From contig OX578140.1 in the NCBI GenBank assembly GCA_951213105.1, forward strand, positions 36,422,003-36,486,002: a DNA stretch of 64,000 nucleotides, read 5' to 3'. Below are positions 22,876 to 35,849 of this stretch, in pieces. The position numbers and the translations under genes were made by a program. The stretch comes from Amaurobius ferox (lineage: Eukaryota > Arthropoda > Arachnida > Araneae > Amaurobiidae). The notes beneath the pieces were generated by a model. The model worked only from the letters and a program-made list of their open reading frames with translations. It made no database searches and was not told the DNA's origin. The stretch's first letter is position 1. Each line of letters starts with the position of its first letter.

Positions 22876-23039
22876 GTGTTGTTACTAATCTCGCTTGTCT
22901 GAAACTAGGCCCATAACAAACAGAACAAAGCCATAACATTGGAAGAAAAATTCCATAAACCAAAGTCCATGATAAAGAGGGGAGATTGCAGCTTCACTGG
23001 ACCAAAGCCCCCCCAGACACTCGATGGTAGAATTCTCGT

Positions 23040-23100
23040 TTGCCAAGTATCACCCAATTTAGACCGAAACCTTACAGAGGGGGCAACCACACAGAAATCA
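23040..23100 (-). repeat. Fragment related to the SINE body
   Basis: TCACCCAATTTAGACCGAAA followed by CAGAGGGGGCAACCACA resembles the minus-strand form of the SINE body (compare 39165-39205). It is diverged and has no visible ends. Confidence 0.4.
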
Positions 23101-23214
23101 AATGTAGCATTTTATCTACCATGGTTCTCATTCATCTGGAATTAAGATCTTGTTCTATTTGCACTGAAGAAGAAACCCAAACCTTCGCAAAACGGTTGTC
23201 TGTTTTCTATCGTT

Positions 23215-24187
23215 AAATAGAGAGAGATCCAGACAGTCTGCTGCCCAGGAAAGGATGTGAATTCCGTTCAGGCTGTAGAAAGTTCATCGTGCGGTGTGGC
23301 ATTGAATTTCTGGAACACCGTTCCGGAGACGGCCTGCACCAGTGGCCGAACCACAGGCATTACAACTTGTGACATATCGGCTTGCTGTCAGATTACCTGC
23401 AATATGCAGCAGAGCTATCTTCTGATCGAACGCGATACGGTCCCAAACCATGATGCTCGGTGATATGGGCTAGCAAGTGGCGTTCCCGGGAAAGCCGCCA
23501 GACCCGTCCACGGCTATCACACCTCCACAGGCAGAAGCGAGATACATCCGTAAATAAAACCCGATGCCATTCATTGGTCCAGTTGCGATGACGACGACAC
23601 CACGCCAGATGTGCATCCATGTGTAAAACGCTTAATGGCACCCCAGTGGCGCGCAGTTGTATTTCATGCAACCTGTTGCGAATGGTTTGGGTGCACGCAG
23701 GTGCAACCGTTGATGGTGGCAGGCTGTTTTGGATGTCGCTTGCCGTTGCAAGCGGATCTCGACGAGCCGTTCGACGAATCTGCCATTCTATACACTCTGT
23801 CGTGCGCATGTTCGATCCATTCACTCTTCGACGTGTTGTCTGATGTTCCTGCGTCCACCCTACCACACTTCGCTGGATGGTACTCACGTCGTGCCCAACA
23901 CGCGTGGCAATTGCATTCATCGACAAACCCACTTCACGCAGCACCATGATACGGTCTCTTTCCCCAGCCGTTAACTTCTGGTACACAGCTCGCTGACGTC
24001 TTCGAGGCATCGCTTCTTCTCTTTCCCCAGCCGTTAATTGCTGGTACACAAATCGCTGACGTCTTCGAGGCATCGCTTCTTCTCTTTCCCCAGCCGTTAA
24101 CTGCTGGTACACAGCTCGCTGACCTCTTCGAGGCATCGCTTCACGTTTCGAAAGTTCGGGACTGCTGCAAATCGTCGCTGATATCAT
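23215..24187 (-). pseudogene. Tc1-like transposase pseudogene with triplicated N-terminus
   Basis: Reading leftward from 24187, the protein has three tandem copies of a ~21-residue unit around MPRRRQRAVYQQLTAGERE (about 23965-24145). A helix-turn-helix region (MVLREVGLSMNAIATRVGHD) follows, then WCRRHRNWTNEWHRVLFTD, the first catalytic Asp block of Tc1 transposases. The usual D-E-S-R-F reads D-V-S-R-F. The frame ends at 23393 after a shift. Other frames continue with IAGNLTASRYVT, a decayed QQDNA region and a SPDL-like remnant near 23220. At least one frameshift and a missing C-terminus make it inactive. Triplication of the start could reflect slippage, or be native to the family. Confidence 0.75.
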
Positions 24188-24359
24188 TTACGGGACGAGT
24201 CGTCTGATGGTCTTCATCACTCGAAACTAGGTGTCACGTGGCCCGATACGTACGGAAATTTAATCATTTGCATATTACTCTCTCTTCCACCGTATGCTGT
24301 GATTTGCATGTGGCTACGTTCATTCCTTCACGGTGTTGCAATTTAACTTTTAATGAGTG
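23215..24359 (-). mobile_element. Truncated Tc1-like element
   Basis: The transposase remnant on the minus strand and a GGTGTTGCA-containing end near 24330-24359 beside TA define the 5' side. That end resembles the terminus of the element at 44.8-46.5 kb. The 3' side is lost: the catalytic region fades near 23215 and I find no matching inverted end. Confidence 0.6.
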
Positions 24360-24379
24360 TATATAACAGGGACTTTCAA

Positions 24380-24920
24380 GCTGATGCAACAAACTTGCAG
24401 GGGTGATAGAACACATCGAAACAAACACTTTTCATCATAGAATGCATGGTCGCAAGTGAAGCGGTTACGCGCTAAAGGGCGAGTTCCATTTCTCCACGCA
24501 CTCGTAGTCTTACGCAAAGCAAAAACAGGACTTGCATGAAACATCGAAACAAAACTTTATTCAAGACAAAAAAAATATATGGCAGCACTGAAGGATCCCC
24601 TTTCAAACAGTTGGTGGTGCAAGCAATAAAACATTCCGTGATATGGAATACGCCATTTTGGGAAGCGCCCTCAGTAAAGCCTTTGCGCCATTACATTTAG
24701 CGAGACAGTGTCCGCCTTCTCCACATTGGTATACCGATCACTAATAACCTTTCATGCGAAAACCACCGCTTTTATACGCGTGCCAGAAAGAGCCATCCAT
24801 CTAGTCTCTGAAAGCACCCTCTAGAGCGTAAATGCTTCACTTGCGACCATGCATTCCTTCTACGATGAAAATTGTTTGCTTCGATGTGTTCTATCATCCC
24901 TGAAAGTATGTTGCATTAGT
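24380..24920. repeat. Inverted repeat (foldback) beside the Tc1-like element
   Basis: The arms 24395-24460 and 24833-24905 are inverted copies: GATAGAACACATCGAAACAA against TTGCTTCGATGTGTTCTATC, and GCATGGTCGCAAGTGAAGC against its inverse. About 370 bp lies between them. No target duplication was identified. Confidence 0.65.
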
Positions 24921-26170
24921 TTTAAAACATGTGCCACTAGAGATCACTGTAAAGTTCTTTTAGTTCGTGCAAACTGTACGGCGTGTCAGAGATTTATTAA
25001 AAAAAATACTCGTCATATAGTAGTAATATTTTTTAAATTACTACTTTTCATTATATATCATTAACAAGTGTCATGTGTATAAATTAAACATTTAAAAATG
25101 CATAGAAAGGAATAACATAAAAGCTTAGAAAATTTATATGTAATGCGCAACATCTCACAGTATTCATAGCAATAAATATAATTATTATTTCGCATATTGC
25201 AATTGAATGAAATATTGAGATGTCCAAAAAGGTCCGAGGTACAACACCTCCTCCTGTGTATTTCAAAATTCAAGTAGCATAGCCAATCATAAACTACTGT
25301 AACATAAAAAAATTTAGGCTAAAAATGAATATATCCAAATGAGAACATTTTATGGATTATTTTTTCTTTCTTTCAAATGTATTTCAATAACTTATTATTT
25401 TACGAGCTCAAGAAGCAATGTGTTTCAAACATAAACCACAAAAGCATACCATTGCCTCCTATTTTTATTTTCAGTTTAATTACCTTACCGAACAAAACGC
25501 ATTGTTCATAATCCTTTATTTGTTCCAGCGAAACACAAATCTGGATCTGGAGCAATCTCGTTTCGAAAACAATCATATTAGTCCGTTGCCAACATTAATT
25601 GTCATTAAGAACAAAACAACAATACATTTTTCTCTTTTATTTTCATACGTTTCGAATAGAATGAAATACTTATCGAAAAACAAAGTGCACTTCAAGTGTT
25701 ATCTTTTTTTTTCGTTCATAAACGATCGAATAATTTGTATTTCTTTCGGTGGCAGCAGCAGATATTTCGTAAGCATCTGTTTTATGTTGGCAATGGAATA
25801 AATTAATAATTTTCGCAATGTGTTTCTGAGGCGCGCTAATGAGTTTTTACAGTTTGACATTTATCAGGGATTTTTCCGAAGCGTAAAAAGTAATATAAAA
25901 AAATAATAAGGTTTTACTGTTTTTCATGACCGCAACGAATTTGCACCTGATATCCAAACAAAATAGAATAGGGAAAAAAGGAAAACATATGTAATGTTTA
26001 AAAATTGCACTTAAAATTATTTTTATTTTAGATTAATGATTACTACGGAAGTATTAGTTTATGTTTTTTAATAAAAATCACTTTTAGTAAGTAAAAACAG
26101 CAGTTTGACAACGCGACACATCCTTTTACCAAATAATAGGACATAGAGTTAATCTATTTGTTCCGCGTAT
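24921..26170. other. AT-rich intronic DNA, nothing assignable
   Basis: Reading frames here are low-complexity, with no recognised domain. No RNA gene or transposon end is seen. Confidence 0.4.
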
Positions 26171-26179
26171 ATATTTAAA

Positions 26180-27190
26180 GAGCAGCTAGTATATGAACTC
26201 ATCTATATCTACTAATTCCCAAGTATCAGTCAGTCCGTCCGTATGTTTATCCAACGTTGACGCCTTTTTCTGACACTTCCAAAATATCAAGACTTGCAAT
26301 TTGATACACGGCCACACGGGTCAATCATTCAATAAACACTCCGGAAAAATTTTCCAGAACGTAGATTGGGTGTTCTACACCGAAACATTCGAAATGTCAA
26401 ATGATAGAGAAACATATGTCGCGATGAAATAAAGGCTTTAAATTCGGTGTGAAGGTAGGTCGCTTGAAATGAAGAAAGTGAAAGACCCAGGCCACCCAAC
26501 TCACTCTAGGGATGAGCAGCTGGTTGAGTGACCGGAAAGGAAGACAGTGTAAAATTTCAGTTTTCCAATATTTGCTGCTTTAAGGGGTCCGCACATCATA
26601 ATATTCGATTTGACGAGTAACTAAAGAAACGCCTTCTTTCAAGTGAGATAGAGATTTGAATTTACTTACACGAATCAAACGTTCGATGAAATTACCTGGG
26701 AAAATAAGAATATTTTGAAAAATATGTTCAATAGAGGGGTATTTCTCACTAAAACGTTCGAAAAGTGAAATGATACAAAATGTACTTCGCGATGAGATAG
26801 AGACTTTAAATTTGGTGCAAGGATAAGTCCTTTGAAAGTGAGGAAGTGTATATTTCAGTTATCCAATATTTACAAACATAGAGTTGCCACGCACTAAAAT
26901 GTTCAATTTGCCGAATAAATGAGAAAGGCCTTCTTTTATGTGAGATAGAGACTTGAAATTTGATAAGCTATTCATATGTTAGATAAAACTCTCGAGATAT
27001 ATTGAATTCAATGTTGAATCAAAAATGTTGAGTAGAGGAGGTTGGTCCGCAACAGAACGTTCGAAATGTGAAATGTCAGAAAAGCATACTTCCCGATAAG
27101 ATAGCAGCTTTTAATTTTGTATAATGATAATCCATTTGAAAGTTGGAAAGTATACAATTTCAGTTTTCCAATATTTGCTGTTTTAGTGGT
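26180..27190 (+). repeat. Diverged tandem repeat, about three ~300-370-bp units
   Basis: Landmarks ACGTTCGAAAAGTGAAATGA, GATGAGATAGAGACTTTAAA and CAGTTTTCCAATATTTGCTG recur near 26386-26580, 26755-26880 and 27055-27185. Confidence 0.65.
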
Positions 27191-27779
27191 ACCAAAATGT
27201 TCGATTTTTCGGCGTTCTGTTTTGCAAGATGACGGGATTTTGCGTATCCCTTTGCTCTCAGTTCTCATTCGTTTACTTTTAAGTTTATCCGCTAGTTTAA
27301 GAACGGTAAAATGCTGTCAGTTGTAACATTTAATCCTTTTATTGAAAACAGCTCATCAGGGCGGAGAATAACATAATTTGATAGACTTGGCCCAGTGTTT
27401 ATGGCATAAATGCCTACTTAAGAGAAGGTAGTTAAGCGCTAAAATGTCGAGCAAATTATATTTAATAAGGGCGTGTACGTAGTAGCAGCAATAACCCAGC
27501 AAATTTACCGAAGTGCGAGCTCACTTACTAAAAAAAAAATACATTAATCACACAATTAACATTTAAATTATATTTATTTAACAGTCGCTTATTATTTGTT
27601 TAACACTGACTTATTACATACATATCACAAAAACCCTTACTAATAATTTAGTTCAAGACAATCGTTGATTGAATTATTTATAGAAGTAACCCAGGAGGTT
27701 CGAATGTGAGATCTAAACTCTAATTGAAACAATGCGAGGAGTTACACTCTACTTAGTTCTTTTCTAATATAGTCCACTT

Positions 27780-28040
27780 TTTGCTAGGGAATCCCATCTC
27801 TTCCATGCTCCGAGGAAACACGCCTTCGCCGACTTTCATTGGCAGTGCTTTTCCCCCGACTCTTATTGGCCTAGCCTATGCGCAATTTTGGAGTGCATCC
27901 TGGTTGGATCCTATGGAGCGTGCACTAATGTATCGTTTACGCATCGTTTACGCCCAATGTCGCCATCGGGATTTTTCATGCTGATGATGTCATACATTTA
28001 TGGATCATAAACTTCTCCGAACAAAACTGTCAACCATGAC
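27780..28040. other. GC-richer island without recognised gene
   Basis: Between AT-rich stretches, GC content rises. CTTTCATTGGCAGTGC and CTTATTGGCCTAGCC show CCAAT-type motifs, and CGTTTACGCATCGTTTACGC is a short tandem repeat. It may be a regulatory piece or a transposon fragment. There is no evidence for either. Confidence 0.25.
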
Positions 28041-28669
28041 GTCACTCGTTTGAGTTCTCTGCTCACAGACTTAAAATTGCCTAAAAGGAATCACAGTGTT
28101 AACAATATATATTTTCATATCTTAAATTTTTTGTTAGTTGATATTTCTTTACAGTTTGACTTAAGGCTCCTAAATATACAGGCTGGCGCAACCGCCATTT
28201 TGACTCCAACTGGTCCAGTCAGTTATCATCTGCCTGTGCCACTTCAATGACATATTACAGGGCTAATATTTGATACATAATTTTACTGTAAAATAGGTGC
28301 TTCTGCTCTTAAAAAATTGTACCAATCATTCAAGAAAGTAGTCTAGAATGTTTTGATTTTCTCAAGATCCCAAGAAAAGGATGAGAAAGTTACCTTCTTT
28401 ACTCCGTGTACTGTCATCGTTTCAGCTGGGAGTCAAGATGGCTGCTGTTGCGTCAGACTGTATACATAGGAGCCTTAGTCCAACTGTACCATACATGAAT
28501 TGGCATACATGCATCGCTAAATCCATTTTAGTTGCCGACAACTTTTCCACAAATAATTCTATGCAACTTATTAGTAAACAACATATTTCGCATTCCGTAG
28601 CTATTCTTAAACACCATATCCCTTTCTTGCCATATCGCTTTTTTTACACAACTCAAAAAATCCAATGTT

Positions 28670-28910
28670 TCCCAAAAATGTCATTTTAGAAATCCATTTA
28701 ATAGAATGCATTTCGATAACTTTACGGGTACGGGAAAAAAAATAAAAGCTATTTTATTTGTCAGAAATACAGAGCGACAGATACCCCACTCTCATATTTG
28801 TTGTGCAATTTACATTTCTTTTTTTTTTTTTTGTAAAAGTGTAACTTAAAGATAAACATCGCTGCTGTCAGTTAAGAAACCCGTTACTCAATATCCTTTC
28901 TCTGATACAT
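28670..28910 (+). repeat. Dispersed repeat family (CAAAAATGTCA..CTGCTGTCAG), copy 1
   Basis: CATTTTAGAAATCCATTTAA, a TATTTTATTTGTCAGAAA stretch and ATCGCTGCTGTCAGTTAAGA recur at 32.4, 36.8, 39.6 and 43.7 kb in the same order. Confidence 0.55.
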
Positions 28911-29159
28911 TTTAGATATACTGCATTGATAAAATGGAGTTTGAAACAAAAGAAACTTTTACAAATTGTGTGCTGCAGATACTTTTCATTCATAAGATAC
29001 AAGGAAATTTATGAAGGAGCCTTTATATAATGGCAAATGGTGTGTACACTTTTGCTGTGACGAAAATATTAAGCATTTTTATTGTCTTTTGTGCATTTTT
29101 TTCGTACAGTCATACGAATTTTCGAAACAAAGTAGCATCTCCAGAACCTAAAGTGAAAA

Positions 29160-29620
29160 TTCTTAATGACCCTCCCACCCTCTACTCCCACTAGAATTTC
29201 ATTCTGAATACATATTAGTCATCAACTGAGTTCTATCTATAATAGCCAATCCGGAGAAGCAGATGTTTCAAGAACATATTTTGAGCCGAAAGTAAAGAAA
29301 AAACGAAAGTGTAAATCCATAGAGAACAGCCCGCCTCCATAATTTGATACTAAATCCATATCACTCATCGTCTAAGCTTTACCACAGCCAATCCTTAAGA
29401 ACAGAAGTTTTAAGAAAATATTTTGCACCGGAAGTGTAAAAATACGAAAATGGACATCTCCTTACAATTTGATTCTGAACCCATATCCGTCATCAACTAA
29501 GCTCCTCCATAGCCAATATTTAGAAATATATGTTTCAAAAAATATTTTGAACAGGAAGTGAAATGAAATCAAAAGTGGAAATATTTAGTGAACCCCCCAA
29601 CCTCTTACGGAATTTAATGC
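29160..29620 (+). repeat. Diverged tandem repeat, ~150-180-bp unit (block 1)
   Basis: The unit carries CATATCACTCATCGTCTAAG-type and AGAAATAGATGTTTCA-type landmarks, then a TTTTGAAC-GGAAGTG stretch. Copies lie near 29205, 29355 and 29480. The array continues at 30740-31440. Confidence 0.65.
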
Positions 29621-29819
29621 TAAATGCACATGAGTCATTTTCTGCAAAGGGGAGTTTTACATGTCCCAGGTGTTTTAATAAAAGTCTGCATGACTTGGGA
29701 CTGATTTTGGACATTGATCAGTTTTACTATATTGTAGTTCATATTTGTCACCCATTAGCTAAAAAAAGCAATTTATATTTTTATTATTTAAAAACAATTT
29801 TTTTTTATTAAATATCATT

Positions 29820-30740
29820 TCTCTGTCTGTCCCAACAGCTAAATAATGAAATCACAACTTCATTTACAAGCCTTCATTTTCTAGTTTTACTTTTAATTTG
29901 ATGTTTTATATTAAATTAGATAATTTAATATACAAACAGTAAAAAAAAAATCCACTATGCATTAGAGCAATATTTTAATCTTATTTTTTACAACTGTCTA
30001 GCTTTTTTGTCATTTACCTATCTTTAAATTTTGACATCTCATTATATACACAGATGACAACACAATATAATTAAAGTATTGTTTTTTTTACTAAAGTCCA
30101 TATTCTCATTTTCAAGAGTTCGACTATATTCTAGAAAACTGAACACTTTTGGGTAAGTAATTTCATTTCTTGTCATTCACCTGTGTTTAATTATTCTCAG
30201 AATAAAAAAGTATATAATTTTTTTAACATATATGTGTACCTAGTTAGTGTAGCAAACTGGATATCAAGTTAGGCTTAAATGCAAATAAAACTCATCTACT
30301 CAGAAAATAAAATCACATGATTTGTCATTATCCTGTAGTTATTCACCTGTCTTCTTGGTAGGCAAGGGAATTCCATTAGAACAGGTGAATTACATTTAAA
30401 CTAGATCTTCTTTTTAGAAGATAAAACAAATAAGAAGTTAGTTGTAAATATAAAATTGCAATTAAAGCAAATCATTTTTTTTTATTTTTCTAATGATATA
30501 TATATTATATACATACTAACAAAGCAGTTGCCTATATTAAGTGTCATTCCCCTATCATGCTGTATTTACTTGTTTTGAAAATAAAAATTTGCATTTTCTA
30601 TTTAATTTCCCCAAAATGATCGCTGCTACTGTTTGTTTTTTAATTTAATCCACCCATGTTAAAATATAATGCAGAAAACAGTTTAAAAAGTAGAAAAAAA
30701 TATATTGTAACAAGAAAGATAGAAAAGCCCGTTTAGAGAA
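29820..30740. other. Very AT-rich intronic DNA, nothing assignable
   Basis: Homopolymer-rich sequence with no open frame of note, no RNA gene and no recognised repeat end. Confidence 0.4.
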
Positions 30741-30744
30741 AATG

Positions 30745-31445
30745 GCCCATATCAGTCATCATTTAACCTCTATAAACTTATCATCTAACCTAGCAGATCC
30801 TAATAGAGAGAAATAAATGTTTCAAAGAATATATAAATTTTTGAATCGAAGAATATATAAAATTTTGAAGTGACATCTCTAGAACCGGAACTAAAACTCC
30901 GTGCTGAATCCATATTAGTCATCATCTAAGATATATCTATCACATATCTTAATAAATAAATATTCCAAGAAAAATTTTATCCGAAAATGGAAAGAGGAGA
31001 AATAGATGTTGAAAAGAAAATATAAATATTTGAATCGGAAGTGACATCTCTAGAACCGGAACTAAAAATCTGTGCTGAATTGATTTCAGTCATCATCTAA
31101 GCTATATCTATATCCAATCTTAATAAATAAATGTTTCAGGAAAAATTTTATCCGGAAGTGGAAAAATACTCGAAAATGAAAATTCTTAGCAGACCATTCT
31201 ACGTCCTTCAAAATTTGAAGCTAATTTCATATCAATTATCATCTATGCTCTATCTATAGCCAATTCTGAGAAATAGATGTTTCATATAAAATGAAAATGT
31301 TTTAACTGGAAATGAACTAAAACCTTAAGTGAAAATCCCCAATAAATTCACCCATTTCTTCCAAAATTTGATGCTGAATCTATATCAGTCATCATCTAAT
31401 CTCTATCTGTAGCAGATCCTGAGAAATAGATGCTTTAAAATAATT
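30745..31445 (+). repeat. Diverged tandem repeat, ~150-180-bp unit (block 2)
   Basis: ATATCAGTCATCATCTAA and GAGAAATAGATG landmarks recur near 30750, 30915, 31085, 31230 and 31385, interleaved with GAATCGGAAGTGACATCTCT. It is the same family as 29160-29620. Confidence 0.7.
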
Positions 31446-32402
31446 TTAGTAAAAACAATAGTTTGGCAAAATTTTTACCACCAATAACTTCTACAAATGA
31501 CAACACAAGTGATGCGTGCTTGAGAGATAACTACCACAGTAATGAAATGGTTATTGCTCAGGCTTTCGGTATTATAACGTGCTAGATACAACATGAAAGC
31601 CCTGTGTATACATGGATGTGTGCAGTTACTCCAAACCCACATTAAATTGGGGATCATGGTCAATTCAGCCTTCGTGTGCAATAATCGACCTCAGCTCAAT
31701 CGGAACAACTCAGCCCAACTCTTCAATAGAATCAACAACTTTTGATGCACCAAGAAAATTTAATATATTGTTGCGAACGTGTAAAATTCATCACCAAATC
31801 GGAGATAAATCACCAAATTTGGAAACCCTTCTCTGACTCGAAATTATGGCAACCATAGAGTGACGTCAGGGGAAGAATGTTATTACAGCTGTCTTCTGGA
31901 AAAAAAACACCGAAGACACCGTTTGGTCTGCAATAGAGACAAAAGGCAAGACGGGGACTCCAGTGAGAGAATTTCACACTTTCACAACAATATTTTAGTA
32001 CTTTTTCCTTGAGACACGTTTTTTATTGACAGCATAAAATAAGAAAATTAATTTAAAAAATAACAAATATTAACATATTTTGTCTTAATGACACGATCGT
32101 GAGCATAATAATATTTTGATTATATGATTTTCTTATTTACTAGAAAATCCATTTAAAACAAAAAACAAAAATATTCTTGCGCTATTTTAATACGAAGGTT
32201 CCGTATTAGAACAAACACCCGTTTAGAACCAAAATTTAAAAAGTTCTGCATCTGTATTTATCATAGGGGTCCTTAGGGGTGCGCGATCAAAAAAGTTTGG
32301 AGGCCGATGCTATAGATAACTCAATATTCTATTTCAAATATTCATTACTTTTAATTATTATCCTTAAACACGTAGGTACATATTCCTTACTTAACTCTAC
32401 AC

Positions 32403-32640
32403 AACATCAATGTCACAAAAATGCGCCATTTTTGGAGTCTATTTGAAAAGTGTTTCTTTCAATAATTTTCTAGGCAAAAGATATAAAAAAAACATTTTAT
32501 TTACAGCAAAAGCAGAGAAACAGATATCCCATTTTCTCTTTTTTCAGTTGCATAATTTACATTTTTTTCCGAATAAGAGACTAAAAATAGAAAACAAAAA
32601 CGTTCATACTGTTCTGTTTAAAAAGAACCATAATTTAAAT
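32403..32640 (+). repeat. Dispersed repeat family, copy 2
   Basis: GTCACAAAAATGCGCCATTT, ACATTTTATTTACAGCAAAA and AGAGAAACAGATATCCC match the copies at 28.7 and 43.7 kb. Confidence 0.5.
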
Positions 32641-33279
32641 TTTTAAGAAATTATTTGATTCTTTGAACTATTAAAATCAGTCCAAAAAGTCTGCCTTTAA
32701 GAATTATTTCAATGTGTAATGAATTCTGTATATTCGTTTAACGGCCATATGAAGAATCTTCAAAAAGTAGACTTTAAGACAGGCGATCGTTTAAAATAAA
32801 TAATCGCGTCGATGAGCTGAATTTATAGTAAACCATAAAATAACTGTTGCTGCATCTAATTAAAAATGTCACTTGTTAAATTATAAAATACATTTTAATC
32901 AAATTTACAATCTACAAACAGACCTTTATTTCAGTGAGTTTTTTCTAATGCGCCACTTTTAAAACATAGGTATTTAATGAACATTTTGAAAATACATTCT
33001 AATATCATGTGGGGGTAGAAAATAAGCGTAAATCAAAAATATTCTCTGGACTTAGTTTCATTGTCTAAAATTTTTCATCAAACTACATTTCGTATTTCGG
33101 AAAATCTTGGATTTCTTTCTTTTTTTTAATTTTCACTTTAATGCATACAATCTTACCTATTTTAGCCATAAACCGGCTCCCAATACGGTTAATAAACTAG
33201 TGTAAAACGTATTTAAATCATTTTAAATATTATGTAGTTTTAAGCGATCAATTAATTCAGTCACACAGAAATGCTTTTG

Positions 33280-33650
33280 AAATTTTCGTTATTTCACACT
33301 TCGCTCTAGGGATGAAACTTGCATCCTATTTCTTGACATCAGCCTCAATGGCTGAAATAAAATTCATTAAAATCCATCACGTTGTTCATAAAATATATAA
33401 ATTAGAAGCATATATTGAAAATTTATAAACTAGCGAAAAGTCTATTTAAATGATTTCATATATAATCTAAACTTAAGCCATCATTACAGTCTTGCAGAAA
33501 CATTTTTGAAATTTTCTTTATTCCACACTCGCTATAGGGGGGGGGGGGGGGAGGGTGAATAAAACTTGCATCCTATTCCTTGACATCAGCCTTAACGCTT
33601 TAAAAAAATTCATTAAAATCCATCGCGTCGTTCGCGCAGTATATAAATTA
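33280..33650 (+). repeat. Two diverged units of the ~215-bp satellite-like family
   Basis: ATGAAACTTGCATCCTATTT with CTTGACATCAGCCT and TTCATTAAAATCCATC occurs at about 33313 and again at 33563. These match the array at 37.5-38.5 kb. The second copy contains a G-run at 33538. Confidence 0.65.
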
Positions 33651-33699
33651 GAATCATTAATTACAACACTACACATCAAATTCCACATTTTTAACTTTT

Positions 33700-34970
33700 A
33701 AAATAAATATTATATTTTAAAAAGGCGTTATTTGGTAAAAGCTTAAGGAGGAGAAAATACACGTGTGAGACCAGGTTTTCCAGGTGTATTTATTCCAAAT
33801 TCTTATATTCTACCTAATATATACGCAAATTGGCACATACTTCTGTTTGTCTGTCTGTTGCTCATCATGCTTAGAATATTGGCTGTTTCTTTTTCTGACA
33901 TTTTGTGGTCAGTTTTCTCTTTTCCAACACACTCTCAAATTTCAACATCACCACTACACATTTTTATATCTCAACGCTTCTGCACCATCATTGCTTATGA
34001 AACGCATTCTTGGACATTCATTGCCTGAATATCCACGTTACTGGACAGCCATTCTTGTTGACTGCTCACACTCGCTCCTTGAATTCCAATTTTTTATAAA
34101 ACACACTCTTTGACATTCTGGACTCCAATTGACTGAATATATCTTGAATTCTCTCTTTGTTACCACATAATTTCACCTGAGGTCCAGATACGTCCTCCGT
34201 ATCTCTATTGGTTACTCCTCAGTGTAGTGTAGCTCACTGCTTGATTGTCTACCTTATTATCCAATGATGCTGGGTTTAAGCGTTGGCCTCAAGGAGATTT
34301 TTGTCCCAACCACACCTACAACTTATGTGCACTGAATTTATTAGAGTCATGACCTTCCGGGCCAAGACTCATAAAATGGCGACTACAAATCTGCGTTTTG
34401 TTTCGTTGTACATATCGTAAATCTCAAAACTGCATAATTGCCTCCTGGTCTCATAATATGTAAAAAATTAATAATGTTACGAAAGTATAAAATGCCCTCA
34501 CTGGAGTCCCTTTTAAAAACCGGACAGAGAAAGCACCCTTACAGGCAACCTTTCCTATGACGTGTATCCAGGGTTGTCATATGCTGATGTTTGGAGATTA
34601 GTTGCCAAATTTGATGATTTATCGCCAATTTGGCGATTTTTCGAAAGTTTGAGAAACACCTTAAAATAATGAATATTCTACAAGATATGAGAGATTCTAG
34701 AAGTTTCTATAGAGAGTCTATAAAAGGAGTTCTCACTTGGAGGTCAGTTGACGTGATACGGGCTACATTGAACTGGGATATTCGTCAATGTTTTGAAAAT
34801 CGTAGCGGTTGTTTTGTGAAAATAGTGCAGCATTTAAGTGCTGTTTTACAGTATATTGTTCCTGTTTACGCTGTGCTTGTGTGTAAATGTGTTAGTTATC
34901 TAGAAATTTGGACTCATGTATCATGGACGCCCACTCACGATCCAAGTGGATACATGGTAATAATAAACTA
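33700..34970. other. Unclassified intronic DNA
   Basis: Moderate GC content around 34150-34400 and several short open frames occur here, none with a recognised domain. TGAGACCAGG at 33767 and its inverse at 34445 are only 10 bp and not enough to call an element. Confidence 0.3.
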
Positions 34971-34974
34971 GTGT

Positions 34975-35165
34975 AAAACGTATTTAAATCCTTTTAAATA
35001 TTATCTTGTTTTAAGCCATCATTGCAGTCATACAAAATTATTTTTTAAATTTGCTTCATTCCACACTCGCTGTAGGAGGAAAAAACTTGCATCACATTCC
35101 TTAGCATCAGCCTTATTGGCTAAAAAAATTAAATAAAATCAATCGTGTTGTTCATGAACTATATA
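34975..35165 (+). repeat. Satellite-like ~215-bp unit, dispersed copy
   Basis: AAAACTTGCATCACATTCCT, TAGCATCAGCCTTATTGGCT and GTGTTGTTCATGAACTATAT match the 37.5-38.5 kb array. Confidence 0.6.
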
Positions 35166-35194
35166 AATTATTTTAATTTATTCTTTTATTTTAT

Positions 35195-35745
35195 ATATCT
35201 CGAATATTGAAAAATGTCTTTTTATATATTAAATTGCATATTATCAGTTCCCGTAAATTGGAAATGGTTTATTATTCGTATATTCCAAGCTACTTTATCC
35301 TAATTCACGCCGTCTTTACAACAAATAATGAAGAGGGCTGTCTGCAATCTACGAAATTTCAAATCTCCAATCTAGTAATTTAGCGCCATCGCCGAATAAA
35401 TTTTTAGAACTTTTCTACTCATACACCAGAATATATATATAACGTCTGCGGAAAACTGCCTACAGAATCGGATTATTACATGAATGGATGAATGTGTGGA
35501 TTACACAACAGATATGAGCTGTTCGTTTATGCCGTATTTAAAGGGCGTTGTAGAAAATTGGAAAATTGGGCATGACTGTCGCATGACAGGTCATTTATAC
35601 CTTATTTAATTGTGAAAAATATGAAGTTTCAGATTTCTGAACTGTAAACGAAATTTTCTTGCTTTTAAAGTATTAAAGGAGGAGTAATAAATTTTAACTT
35701 TCAGAAAATTATATAAAACAGAATTTATATAATTTATTTTATTAA
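35195..35745 (+). repeat. ~500-bp dispersed repeat, copy 1
   Basis: The family is defined by landmarks in fixed order: a GCCGTCTTT/AATAAACA start, a CAATCTACGAAATTTCAAAT-type stretch, AGGGCGTTGTAGAAAATTGG and a TTTTAACTTTCAGAAAATTA end. Further copies lie near 37.1, 38.5, 39.8 and 54.2 kb. Confidence 0.65.
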
Positions 35746-35849
35746 AACAATGTTGACATGTTTGCATAAACTAAAATTCAAACGTAACGTGTGCAACAAA
35801 CATATGTCTTAAAATCTTATAATTGCTGATTGTTTTATTTCTTATATGA

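Noticed and set aside
33767..34454. TGAGACCAGG with an inverted copy 680 bp away, as ends of an element
   Set aside because: Only 10 bp match and there is no target duplication.
34630..34971. 113-codon frame
   Set aside because: No family resemblance; the flanks are repeats and the composition is not coding-like.
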